In this document: in pieces, positions 44,861 through 57,598 of the stretch
How positions within the stretch are numbered: the stretch's first letter is position 1
Layout of the letters: each line of letters starts with the position of its first letter
NCBI GenBank assembly: GCA_963575745.1
Contig: CAUYUJ010014353.1
Coordinates: 66,501-130,500, forward strand
DNA: 64,000 nucleotides
Source: Prorocentrum cordatum
Taxonomy: Eukaryota > Sar > Dinophyceae > Prorocentrales > Prorocentraceae
Direction of reading: 5' to 3'
Translations under genes and position numbers: made by a program
The notes under the pieces: model-generated
The model's input: only the letters and a program-made list of their open reading frames with translations
Databases searched by the model: none
What the model was told of the DNA's origin: nothing

Positions 44861-47340
44861 CTTGTTGTTGTTGTTGCTGTGGTTGTGGTTGTGGTTGTGG
44901 TTGTGGTTGTTGTTGTTGTTGTTGTTGTTGGTGTTGTTGTTGTTGGCGTTGGTGTTGTCGTTGGTTTTACGGGCCTCGCAGCCCTCGATGGAGAGCTAAC
45001 CTGAGACGTCAGAAGAACCAGAACGCTTGAGACGCGAGGGCGATGACCCGTCAAATTTTTGCCGATCGCTAGCGAGCACGTCTCGGACAGCAGAGCTGTC
45101 GCACCCGTCGCGTGCGCCCGCGGAGCACCAGCGTCAAAAGAACTCAATGGATGCCTTCCCTCCCTGGCCGCCTCCTCCTCCTCCTCCTCCTCCTCCTCTT
45201 GCTCCTCCTCATCCTCCTCCTCCTCCTCCTCCCCCTCCCCCTCGTCGTCCTCCTCATCCTCCACCTCCTCCTCCTCCTCCTCCTTCCCCTCTCCTCCTCG
45301 AGCATCCGTGCTCTTGGGTCCAGGGGGTCTTGGGTGCAAGCGCCGCGCTTCTGGCCGCGGCGAGCCTCGTATCATTCGGTCAGGGGCTATCCTCCTCCTC
45401 GTCCTCATCCTCCTCCTCGATCCTCATCCTCCGCCTCCTTCTCCTACCCCCCCCTCCTCCTCCCCCTCGTCCTCCTCCTCCTCTTCCTCTTCCTCTCCTC
45501 CTCCTCCTCCTGATCCTCCTACGCAGGAGGGCTGTCACCAGTACCTCACTGGTTGATGGCAGCTGCCGCCTTGGCGTACGTCTCGGCCAAAGGAGCGAGC
45601 GAACTCCACAGCGCAGCGGCCTCAGGGTACATCTCCATCTTCTGCATCCGTCTCGCTCCCCCTCTCGTCACGCTTCTCCTCCTCCTCCTCCTCCTCCTCC
45701 TCTTCCTCCTCCTCTCCTCTTCCTACTCATCATCGCCCTCATCCTCAACATCCCTCTTCCTCCTAATCCTCTTCCTCATCCTCCCCCTCGCCCTTCCCCT
45801 CCTCCTCATCTTCCCTCATCATCCTCTCCACCCCTCACCTCCTCGGTCATGGCCCGAGCAGGTACTCTCGGGATGGTCGGGGGAAGGGGTTCGAAACATG
45901 TTGGGAGCATCGGCCTTAGCGATGGCCTCCTTGGCCTGGTCCACGTCATCTGACCTGCGCCCCCACGACAGCGCCCGCGACGCTGACGACGCTGCGACAT
46001 CCACGCAGGACGCTGTGGCATCCTCACAGCGCCTCTTGCCTCCTCTTCCTCCTCCTCCTCATCCTTCTCTTCCTCTTCCTCCCCCCCTCCGCCTCCTCCT
46101 CACCATATTCCTTCTCCTGTCGTGATATTATTCCTGGTCCATCTCCTCCTTCACCTCATTCCCCTCATCCTTCTCGTCATCGTGTTTTTGTCTGGTTACG
46201 GTCTCTCTTCCTCCTGCTGCTCATCATCCTCGGCATCATCCAACGCTCCCTGACCCTGATCCTACTCCTACTCCGACTCCACATCCTCCAACTGAACTTC
46301 ACCCTCCAACAAGCAAGAGGACTTCCCCTGAATATGCTTGGTGATGTCCGAAGCCGCCGCGTCCAGGTCGGCGAGCGTCTCCGTCACCTGCTTCTTGAAG
46401 GGGGCCAGCCGCGCATTTTTGCCCACCTCCGACCCCCCTTCAAAAATGCGAGTGAGGATGATCATGCTGCCCTCTCCCTCCCTCTCTCCCTCCCTCCCTC
46501 CTTACACCCCTCCCTCCCTCCATCCCTCCACCCGTCCATCCATCCCTTCCCTCCGTCGCTCACCCCCCCCTCCATTCCACCATGCAAGTCGCTTCAGCGC
46601 GCGCCCCCGAAAGAGCAAGCAATCCCGAAACCCTGAGCCACCTGTAGGTCAGACAAGTGGACCCTGTAGGCCGACGCGTCCCCGAGGAGCTGCGCCATCT
46701 CGGCCGAGACGCGGTGCGTCGCCGAGCTCGCGCCAGGAGTGTCCTGGCGCAACCCCGTCACGAGGGAGGGGGAGAGGGGGGCGAGGGACGAGACCAGCGC
46801 ACGGGATAGGATTGATGACTCCAGGGGCAAACATCGATGGCGTGACAATGAAGGTGTGGACAGTGGCGGGGAAACCACGTAGACAATCTGGAAAAAAACA
46901 AGTAGGACGGCAACATAGCAACAAGAAACACGAGAGCAAGAGAGCGAAGATGCATTGCCGTCCTCATCCGAGCCTTCGTTGCTCGAGTACGACGAGTAGT
47001 AGGAGTAGTCGTCTTCGTCCTGGCCCATCCGCGCTGGCTCCGCGCCTCCTCCTTCCGTCCCCCCTTCCCTCCGCCTCTTTATCCCCCTCCTCCGTCCTCC
47101 TCCATACCTCCTCCTCGACGCCGATCCCCTAACTCTCATCAAGTCTAGCTGATCACCACCGTCCGCCAGACGGCCCCCACGGCAGGGCAGGCTCGAGCTC
47201 ATTGCTTCCGCAAATGCTTGTCAACAACATGATTCTCGTCCGCATCCTCTCCATCCTCACCGTTCTCCCTAGCATCCTCCTCCTTATCAGTTGCCGCATC
47301 CTCCTCCTCATCATGATCATCACCACCATCATCACCATCA

Positions 47341-47375
<35 letters not shown>

Positions 47376-49443
47376 CATCCTCATCCTCATCCTCATCCTC
47401 ATCCTCATCCTCTCCTCCTCCTCATCCTCATCATCCTCCTCATCCTACTCCTCCTCCTCATCCTACTCCTCCTCTCCTCCTCTTTCTCCCCATCCTCCTC
47501 CTCCTCATCCCTATTATCACCTTCTTCGCATGCGTTCGTGCATCTTGCACCTCCCTCCCTCGCCATCCTTCACCACGTTGGCCTTTCCCTGGCGGTGTTC
47601 CTCAGGGATCTCCTTGGCGTCGCTCTTCAGCAAGGTGCTCACCTTCTGAATGTGTCCCTCGCGGGCGAGGAAATGAGCAGGAGGGAGGGCGGGTGGACGG
47701 AAGACAGCAGACGGAATGACGGAAGGTGAGGGAGGAGGAGGGGGGGGATGAGGAGGAGGAGGATAAGATGGGGGAGGAGGAGGAGGAGGAGGAGGAGGAG
47801 GAGGAAAATGAGGATTCGGACGAGGACGAGGACGAGGAGGAGGGGGAGCGTGCCGAAGAACGAACGATGAGTAGGACGAGGAGGAGGAGGAGGATGAGGA
47901 GGAGGGGGATGAGGCGGTGGGGCACGAGGGTTGCTTAAGAAAGGTGGGCGGCATGGCGTCCCGTGCCTTCCGCTGCAGATCTTTGTAGTCGATCTGCTTG
48001 TAAAGGATCTCCTTGTGCTGCTCGTGCACCTCCGCAGGCGAGGGGGGGGTCATTATTCATGGCCCACCTCAGGTTCCTCCCCAATCTCCTCGTATAGTCT
48101 TCCTCATCCCCCTCATCATTATAATCGTCATTCCGCACTTCCGCATCCTCTGCATGGCCCTTCTCTTCACATTCTTCAAGTATGCTTATGATCCGCCTCC
48201 TCCTCCTCCTCCTCCTCCTCCTCCTCCTCCTCCTCCTCCTCATGGTCATCATCATCCTCATCCTTATCATCACCATCCTCACCCATCATCGTTCTCATGT
48301 TCTTCCTCCTCCCTCTCCCTGGTCGGCCTTCGTGAAGCCTTTGACCCGCTGGCAGTAGTGCTTGATCGCGTCGGCTCTGGCCATGGCCCTGTGGAGGGCG
48401 AGGGGCTGACACTCTCGGGGTCCCCCCTCGTCCTGACTCCTCCTCCTCCTCCTCCTGTTCCTGCTTCTGCTCCTCCTCTCTCTCCTCCTCCTCCTCCTCC
48501 CTCTCCTCGTCCTTCTCCCCCTCCTCCTATTCATCCTCCTCATCCTCCTCCTACTTATCCTCCCGTTCCTCCTCCTCCCCATCGATCCTTATCCTCATCC
48601 TCACTCGTATCCTCACCCTCATCCTCGTCATCCTAATCCTCGTCTCTCCCTTATATCTTCATTCATGCCCGCATGCGCGCCGTTGTCCGTACGGCGTCTC
48701 GCTGTTCTCAACCGTCCACTTCTGGGCGGCCAGCAGCTCGTCGTATGTGAACCTGGGCCGCCACATACGGAAGGGGAGAGGGCCTCAACACCAGCCCTTA
48801 GGCACACATATGGATAGGTATGCACATCGAGGTTTTAACACGGAAACAGGTTTAAGAACCAGGTTTAAGAAACAGGTTTCAGAAGGCCGTTGAACCAGGA
48901 GCCCAAGGTGTCGCCCTGATGAACTCTTTCTTTCTCCTCAAGCTTGCTGCTTTCAATTCTCTCGAAATGGCCGTCCTGCTGCCAGATCTGGAGCCACTCC
49001 TTTTTGGTGGTCTTCCTGGCTTTCTTGTATTGCTCCCAGAGGTGCGGCTTGTCTTTCTGCAGTTGGTCCCTCCCCTGCCCATGTGTGATCACGCGATATC
49101 GCCTGCCATAGCGTTTGTTCCTCATCATTCCTTCATCATCCTCTTCGCTCCCTCCTCCTCCTCCTCCTCCTCCTCCTCCTCCTCCTCCTCCCCCTGCCCT
49201 CCTCATCCCCCCACTCCTCCTCCTCGCCCTACCGCCCCTTCCTCATCCTTGTCGTTCTGAGCAAAAACGCCAGAAGCGCTGGTGCCAACCCTCCCTCACG
49301 CCTCAGACGGGCGAGCGTGTTCTCGTGCTCTTTATTTTCGGCCCTCTTCGCTTTCTCTGCTTCGCCACGTTTCGCTTTCCCACGCGAGTATTCTGACTGC
49401 CTGCTGTTGGCGCGCTTCTGGTTCCTGCTGCCCTTCGGCGGCA
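44647..49443 (-). CDS. Cargo gene 2: multi-exon, charged protein of unknown function
   Basis: Starts MPPKGSRNQKRANSRQSEYS at 49443 behind a (TA)n tract. Non-repeat, protein-like islands follow about every 300 bp on the minus strand: 49110-48880 (YKKARKTTKKEWLQIWQQDG), 48785-48670 (WRPRFTYDELLAAQKWTVEN), 48425-48325 (RAMARADAIKHYCQRVKGFT), 48030-47935 (EVHEQHKEILYKQIDYKDLQ), 47690-47520 (GHIQKVSTLLKSDAKEIPEE), 47300-47208 (acidic), 46750-46610 (VSAEMAQLLGDASAYRVHLS), 46440-46268 (KKQVTETLADLDAAASDITK), 46030-45875, 45645-45545, 45400-45300, 45165-44998 and 44705-44647 (stop). Between them are GAG/CTC, CAT and GTT arrays, read as introns. Exon borders are approximate and some islands could be pseudo-exons. 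Composition suggests a soluble, helical, possibly nucleic-acid-associated protein. Not recognised. Confidence 0.5.
44712..44965. repeat. (GTT)n array in last intron of cargo gene 2
   Basis: About 80 interrupted GTT/GTG units; its edges coincide with protein-like exons at 44998 and 44705. A CAG-GTTAGC donor-like junction lies at about 45000. Confidence 0.85.
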
Positions 49444-49459
49444 TGGCCTGCCCTGCCCG

Positions 49460-49495
49460 CATATATATATATATATACACATATATATATATACA
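49460..49495. repeat. (TA)n tract upstream of cargo gene 2
   Basis: ATATATATATATATACACAT and ATATATATATATAC lie 15-50 bp upstream of the start at 49443. A promoter or initiator role is possible, but dinoflagellate promoters usually lack a TATA box. Confidence 0.5.
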
Positions 49496-49814
49496 AGATC
49501 GCACACGCATATATAATATCAGAACGTGGCGACTCGAACGCATGCGAACACTAGACGATGCGCACCCATGTACACTAACCTGCATGTATACCCTTTCCCT
49601 GCACAATCAAGGGGGGGGGCACGGTAAGGGAAGGGGGCAGCAAGGAAGGGGGGGCAGCGTGGCCGGATGGGACACGGGGGACGAGGGCGGGGCAGAGGAG
49701 GGGGAGGGGGGCGGGCTTTTTTTTTGGCGCATATATATAATATACGCGCGATCGCTTGCTGCAAATCGAAGGCGCGCACATGCCAAGTGGCACAACGCAC
49801 CCACATGCACCCCC

Positions 49815-50738
49815 TGCCCGCGCTATATGCTATGCAAGAACCATGGCGGAACCATGATATAACCATCGCTGAACCATGACAGAACCAGGATATAGAACCA
49901 TGACGGAACCATGATAGAACCATGATAGAACCATGACGGAACCATGACGGAACCATGATGGAACCATGATAGAACCATGACGGAACCATGACGGAACCAG
50001 GATATAGAACCACGATATAGAACCAGGATATAGAACCATGATGGAACCATGACGGAACCATGACGGAACCATGACGGAACCATGATAGAACCATGACGGA
50101 ACCAGGATATAGAACCATGATATAGAACCGCGATATGGAACCATGACGGAACCATGATAGAACCATGGCGGAACCATGATATAGAACCATGATATGGAAC
50201 CACGATATAGAACCATGACGGAACCATGATATAACCATGATAGAACCATGACGGAACCAGGAAAGAGAACCACGATATAGAACCATGAAAGAGAACCATG
50301 ATATAGAACCATGATAGAACCATGACGGAACCATGACAGAACCGTGATATAGAACCGTGATATGGAACCATGATTTAGAACCATGACGGAACCATGACGG
50401 AACCATGATAGAACCATGATATAGAACCAGGATATAGAACCATGATATAGAACCATGACGGAACCATGACGGAACCATGATAGAACCATGACGGAACCAT
50501 GATATAGAACCATGATATAGAACCATGACGGAACCATGATAGAACCATGATAGAACCATGATATAGAACCAGGATATAGAACCAGGAAAAAGAACCATGA
50601 TATAGAACCATGACGGAACCATGCTAGAACCATGATAGAACCATGACGGAACCATGACGGAACCATGATGGAACCATGACGGAACCACGATGGAACCACG
50701 ATGGAACCATGACGGAACCATGACGGAACCATGATATA
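49815..50738. repeat. 12-bp minisatellite GGAACCATGA(C/T).
   Basis: More than 70 units of (C/G)GGAACCATGA(C/T) or ATAGAACCATGA with ATATAGAACC variants. The open frames over it (MVPSWFYHGS periodicity) are artefacts of a unit length divisible by three. It separates cargo gene 2 from cargo gene 1. Confidence 0.9.
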
Positions 50739-51499
50739 TCTATACGATGGAACCATGGGCCCCATCATAGAGCCGCCAGCATACCGCATGGCGGTTGCAT
50801 GGCGGGGGCTGCACCACCCGTCTGCCCCCCCATGGGGGGGGCGACGGGCTCAACGGTGCAGCGGTAGAGGTGTGAAACAGTAAGCCGCCGCGCCTCCGTT
50901 TGACATGTTGGCGACACCTGGGCGCGGGCAGGGGGGCGTGAGGGATGCCCTCTCTTCTCCTTCTCCCACTCCTTCCTGCTTCACCTGCTCACCGTTCCAC
51001 TTGTTACCTTAATAATCTCGTTCCTCATCGTTCCCCTCCTCGTCTCATCCTTGTTTCACCGTTCATTGCTCCTTCCACCATTCCTCCTCCTTCCACCGTT
51101 AACCTCCTCCAAAATGTGGCCTCCTTACGTCTCCGCCCTCCCATCTCATTCCTCTCCTCCTCGATTCCCGCCTTATCATCCCCAGCTGTAATACACACGG
51201 CCTGCTGCAACTCGCTTGCTGCAAATCGCACGTTGCACATCGCATGCTGCGCTGCAAATCGCACCCCATGCCCAATCGCCTGCTGCGAATCTTTGGGTCA
51301 AGATCTCCACCGCGCGCGTGCCCTTCGAGCCTCGACGTCCACGGTCGCATGGAAGTTCGAGGGCAGGGGGGTCGGCGGAGAATGGGTACTTGATCCTCTG
51401 ATCCCTCCCCCCTGCGCTAGAGGAGGGGGAGGAGGAGGAAGAGGAGGAGGGGGAGGAGGAGGTGTCCCTCTAGAGGAGGGGAGGGGGGAAACGAGGAGG

Positions 51500-53611
51500 A
51501 GGAGGAGGAGGACGAGTTGGAGGAGGAGGAAGTCGGTGGACCACCAGTTAAGGACCCCATACACAACGACGAGGACCTGATCCATTGTGACCCCAAACCC
51601 GAGCACCTTTCTCGGGGACGAGCGCCTCGAGCCCATCCGTCTGCCAGGGCCGAGGCTCGCACAATCAGAACGCTCGAGCGTTCTGAGTTCTTCTTCTTCC
51701 TCATCCTCCTCCTCCTCGGTTTCCCCCCCCTCCTCCTTCTTCCCCCTTCTCCTCGTATCCTCCTCATCCCTCCTCCCTCCTCCCTCCTCCCTCCTCCTCC
51801 CTCCTCCCTCCTCCCTCCTCCTCCTCCTCCTCCTCATCCTCCTTCTACTCCGCCGCCTCCTCCTTCCTCGATCGTATTATCATGTCTCCTCCTCCTCGTC
51901 ATCTCCCTCCTCTTCCTCCGCTTCCTCCCACGGGATGTCGCTCCCATCCTGAATCCCCTCCATCCTTGCCTCTCTATCCGTTACCGTACCTCGCTCTCCA
52001 CACTTGCTGTCTGCTCTTTCCGAGCTACCCCAGTCCCCCATTCCTCCTCACTCTTCTTCCTTCGTCTATCTCCTCGTGCCGAGCCCCCTCAGCCGTCGAT
52101 AGCCACGAGGACGGCGAGGAAGATGACCTCGTCGCCTCCCCTCTCACGGACAGCGGGAAACAAGACGCGTGGCGTGGGACTTCGCGGATGAGGATGAGCA
52201 CGAGGAGGAGGAGGAGGAGGAGGAGGAGGATGGGGAGGATGAGGAGAAGAGATGGAGAGGGATGATGATAATGTTGGAGGAGGAGAACGGGCAGGACGTC
52301 TTCCCCCCCCCCCCTCCCCCCCGATCTCTTCCTTATCCTCCCCTTCGTCCTCCTCGTCCTCCTCCCCCTCATCCTCATCCTCCTCGGATCCTTCCTCTTC
52401 CTGTTCGTCCTCCTTCTTCTCCTCCCTTCGTTCTCCTCGTGCCGCCGTCTCATCTTCGCCCCACTCCTCATCGAATGTCACATCCTCCTCCTCTTCTCAG
52501 GAGGAGAAGGCGGAGGAGGAGGAGGAGGGGGAGGAGGAGGAGGAGACGCGCGCCCCAGGGGGAGAACGCGGAGACGCGTGCCTCAGGAGGAGAAGGAGGA
52601 GACGCGCGCCTCAGGAGGAGGAGGGGAAGGAACAGGAGGGGGAGGAGGATGGCATGAGGAGAACGAAGAGAAGGAGGAGGATCATACGAGGAAAAGGAGG
52701 AGACGCGCGCCTCAAGAGGAGAAGTCGCACGCCTCCTCCTCCTGCTCCTTCTCCTCCTCCTCTTCTGCTCTGCTCATCCTCGATCCTCCGTCGCCTCCAT
52801 CCGTGCGAGCCCCTCGCCACGCTCTTCCGCTTCACCTTCCTCCTTCTCTGTCTCATCGTGCCGTTCCCGTTCCCTCCTCCTCGTCGCTCCCCCGTCCGTC
52901 CTCTCCTCATCCTCCTTCTCCCCCATCATTTCCTCCTCCACTTCCTGAAGATGGGTGGCACGGGGTAGAGAGGGGTGGCCCTCCTCTTCCTCAACCTCCT
53001 CCCTCCTCCCCTCATCGGATCTGAGTGTCATTTATCCTCATCCTCGTCCTGATGCGCTTCGTTCTTATCCTTCTCCTGCTCCATCCCAGGGGTGTGGTAT
53101 CCTCCCACGTTGTTGCTATCCGCTTGATCGGTCCTCCTCACCCTCCTCCTCCTACACATCCCCCCGTTCTCGTCGTGCCTTCTCCTCATCCTCGCTCCAC
53201 TCCTGATGCGCCTGGTCTTGGTCATGCTCGATCATCCTCCGTCTGATCATCATCCTGCTGTTTATCGCTATGCTCCTTCTCATGGTGCGCCCCTCCTCTT
53301 CACGCCGATCAGCGGCAGGATCGCCAGCATGAATGCCAACCGCCGCACCTGCCCCTCGCTCTGCGACGCATCATGCTCGACGCCGCAGCCGCCACCAAGA
53401 TAACGTCAACGTCACATGCATACGCGAACATGCACTGGCACACTCAACCAACAAGCACACACTGACGTCCCCCCCCTCCCCGCCAAAAACTGCATTCTAG
53501 TCGCGCACCGCCTTCTGCGCGATGTCCTCATTTGCCTCCGAAAGGCAGGTGTTGATCCTCCCCCCCCCTCATCCTCATCCTCATCGTCATCATCATCATC
53601 ATCATCATCAG

Positions 53612-53643
<32 letters not shown>

Positions 53644-55763
53644 CCATCAGCATCAGCATCAGCATCAGCATCATCATCATCGTCCTCCTCCTCCTCCTCA
53701 TCTCCTCCTCCTCCTCGTCCTCCTCGTCTTCCTCTTCCCCCGTCCTCGTCCTCCTCGAGGCACCTTCCCTTTCTCCTCCTCCTCCTTTCTCCTTATCCTC
53801 AGCTTCATCCTCCTCATCCTCCTCCTCCTCCTCTTCATCCTCCTCCTCCCCTTCCTCCTCCTAGCCCGCCTGGGCCGATGGCCAGTTTCTCAAGCACGTC
53901 ATCCCGCGCCTGCATCGCCTTGGCCCTGCTGGTGGCGCGGGTCTCCGCGATCCTGATCACCACGTAGTTGGCGATCAGCTTGGTCATGGTGCGGGCATCG
54001 GGCTGGCCCATCTTGCGCCACTGGGCCTCCGTCCACAGATTGTCGCGCACCTGGGTCACCTGCCAGCAGTTGCTCTTGCCGTCGGAGATGACGATGCAAG
54101 TGTGGCCGTCCGCATTATTCTGCCTCTGCTTGCATTGCCAGGTCTTGCCCTGGGCGTTGAACGTCCTCGAGGCCTTGCCTGGCGCGTCGGTCGGCTCCTC
54201 GCCATCTTCGCCTGCTGCCTCCTCGCCGCCTGCTGCCTCCTCGCCGTCTTCGCCTGCTGCCTCCTCGCCGTCTTCGCCTGCTGCCTCCTCGCCGTCTTCG
54301 CCTGCCTCCTCGCCGTCTTCGCCTGCTGCCTCCTCGCCGTCTGCGCCTGCCCCCTCGGCTGCGCCTGCTGCCTCCTCGTCTTCGCCTGCGCAGGCCTCCT
54401 CGGCTGCGCCTGCTGCCTCCTCGTCTTCGCCTGCTGCCTCCTCGCTTTCGCCTCCCTCGGCGTCACCTCCTGCCTCCTCGCTCTCCTCGTCCTCTGCCTC
54501 CTCCTGCGCGGCCTCGGGCGCTGCCTCCTCCTCTGGGGCCTTCGCCTTCTTCTGGGCTGTGGCGGTCCTCTTCGCGGCGGCCGCGCTGGCCTTTGCCTTT
54601 CCCTTCGGGCGAGGCTTCCTCCCAGCTTCTGCGTCCAGCCACGAAGGCTGCGGCGGCGCAACCACTGGAGCCGCCATCGGCAGTGCTGCCGACTGCTGCC
54701 TCTTCTTGTCCTTGTGCTTGTGCTTGCTCTTGCTCTTCTTGCTCGAGGTCTTGATCTTGTGCTCCTTCTTGGTCTTGATGCCGAGCAAGCTGCCATAGAA
54801 CTGCATCGAAGATGCCGACGATGATGATCCTGCTGGTCCCGACGCCGACACCTTAGCCCGCTTCGGCTGCTGCTCCATGCCCACCGCGCCTCTCGGGCCT
54901 GGAGCTTTCACAGCTGCCGCTGGCGGGCCTGGAGCCTTCACTGCTGGCGTCTTGGAGCCTGGAGCCTTCACCTCCGTCTTGGAGCCTGGAGCCTTGACTG
55001 CCGTCGTGGGGCCTGGAGCCTTCACTGCCGTCTTTGAGCCTGGAGCCTTCACTGCCGCCTTTGAGCCTGGAGCCTTCACTGCCGCTGCCGCTGCCGTCGA
55101 TGGGCCTGGAGCCTTCCCTGCCGTCGATGGGCCTGGAGCCTTCGCTGATGCTGCCGTCGACGGGCCTGGAGCCTTCACTGCCGCTGCCGTCGATGGGCCT
55201 GGAGCCTTGACCGCCGCTGCCGTCACTGGGCCTGGAGCCTTCACTGCCGGTGGCGCCGCCTCCTCCACCTCCTCCACCTCCTCCTCGACGTCCTCTTGCG
55301 CAGGCTCCTCCTCCACCTCCTCGCCCTCGGCCGCGGGATCCTCGACCTGGGCCGCGCAGGGCCCGAGGAGGTCCCCGCGCGACACTCCGACGATGCTTGC
55401 ATACTCTTCGACCAACTCGTCGTCGGTGACCTCCAGCACAGTCTGTGAGCTCGCATCATCCTGGCAGGGCCCTTGGAAGAAAAAAAAGAGGAGGAGCCTG
55501 CGCCTGCAGGCCTCCTCCTGGCAGGAGGAGGAGGATGAGGAGGAGAAGGAGGAGGAGAAGGAGGAGGGGGAGGAGATTGAAGATGAGGAGAGCAACGAGG
55601 CGGAGGAGGATAAGGAGGAGTAGAGGGAGGAGGAGGAACACATCAGGGGGGGAAGACGTCCCAGCCATTTCTTCTCTTCCCCCTTCCGTTCCTCCAACAC
55701 TCCTCCTCTCCTTCTTCCTCTCACTCTCAGCTCCTCCTCCTCCGCCTGCTCCTGCTCCTCGTG

Positions 55764-55823
<60 letters not shown>

Positions 55824-57377
55824 CATCATCAGCAGCAGCATCATCAACATCACCATCATCATCATCATCATCATCATCATCAGCATCAGCATCAGCATCA
55901 TCATCATTATCATCATTATCATCATCAACATCATCATCATCATCCTCGCCCTCGAAAAGATCTCGGTTTCTGATCCCCCACGTGTCCACAGGGCTCGGTC
56001 GACTTTCTCCTGCTGAGGGGGAGTAGGGCTCGCTGGAGTCTGAGCTGAGGAGTGGGGGGATGGTGGGGAATGAGGAGTGGAATGACGAGGATGACGACGA
56101 CAGCGACGAGGATCCGCTCGACGAAGCAAGAACGGATCCGAGGGAACGAGCAGTCTGCCATCGTGCAGCCCCTCCTCCGCTCCCTCGAGCGCTGCCCATT
56201 CTTCCCCAGTTATGTCAGCGTCCTCGGGCGAGCGGCAATCGAGAATGCGGAGGAGGGGTTCACCGAAAGAGAGGACGTGGACGACGTACGCAGTTTGAAT
56301 TCGCTCCTCCAGGGTCGCATTGCTGAAGAACGTCGCCAACTCTTCTGGCGACACGTCGCTGTCGTCGTCGGGGGCACGCTGCTGGGTGTCGGTCTCCTAG
56401 CGATGCCCCTTGCTGCTGCTCATGCTCGTGATCGGCCCTCCTCCTCGTCAGTCTGCTCTCCTCCTCCTCCTCCTCCTCCTCCTCGTCCTGACACTCGTCG
56501 GTTCCGTCCTCGCCTCCCCCATTTACTCATCCTCCTGCTCCGCCTCGTTCTCCTCCTGCTCCGCCTCTTTCTCCTCCTGCTCCGCCTCTGTCTCCTCCTG
56601 CTCTTCCACCCCATCCTCATATTCATCCGCGTTCCTCCTGCTGCTCATCTGCGGCCGCGCTCCTGCCCATCATCAGGGTGCGTGCGCAGATAGTGCGAGT
56701 ACATCATCCTCACCGTGCGGCTTTGCAAGTACCTGTCTTATAGGCTCGATCGGGCGTTTGCTTTGGGGGTATGATTTTGGATGGAGGTTCTGCGGTGGGA
56801 CGGTGGGGTGAGGTTTTCGGGTGAGGTTGTGCTCCAGGCGTTTTCCCAGCTGAATTGTGTTACACTGGGGCCCTGCGGACACTGGGGGGGGGGGGGGTCT
56901 TTCGGGGTTGCTGGGGGAAGGGGCCTCGATCGTCATCGGACTCTGGCTCGCGGCACTTCGAGGCCGAGGTAACTTCACAACGCAGCGCTACCATCCTCCA
57001 CCTCCTCTTCCTCATGACCCACGGTGTATCCTCACGAGCCCGCGGCATCCCCATGATGCGTTTCCCTCTTCGAGGCCCCTCCTCTTCTCCTCCTCCTCCT
57101 CCTCCGCCTCCTCCTCCTCCTTCCCCTCCTCATCATCATCCGTTTCCTTCGCCGCCTCATCCACGGGCGCTGCTGCATCCCCGCAGCGCTGCCCCGCTGC
57201 ATCACCGACGCCGACGCGCTGCCCCTATCCCCCGCCTCCTCCTTCTTCTCCCCGTACCTCCCAAACCAAGGAGGGAACATGATCCCGTTCAGGCGCCTGG
57301 CCTGCGGCTTCCTGCCCTTATCCGTGCGCCAACCGTCGATGTACCTCTGGTGGAACGCCTTGTGCCACGCGTCCTGC

Positions 57378-57436
<59 letters not shown>

Positions 57437-57557
57437 TCCCTCTCCTCTCTCTCTCTCTCTCTCTCTCTCCCTACCCCTCCTGCCCTCATCATCATCAGCA
57501 GCATCAGCATCGCCGTCATCATCATCATCATCGTCGTGGTCACCATCATCATCCTCG

Positions 57558-57598
<41 letters not shown>

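Noticed and set aside
49830-50789. Open frames of 319 and 400 codons (VPSWFYHGS-like repeats)
   Set aside because: A 12-bp tandem repeat leaves three frames open; no domain or start context.
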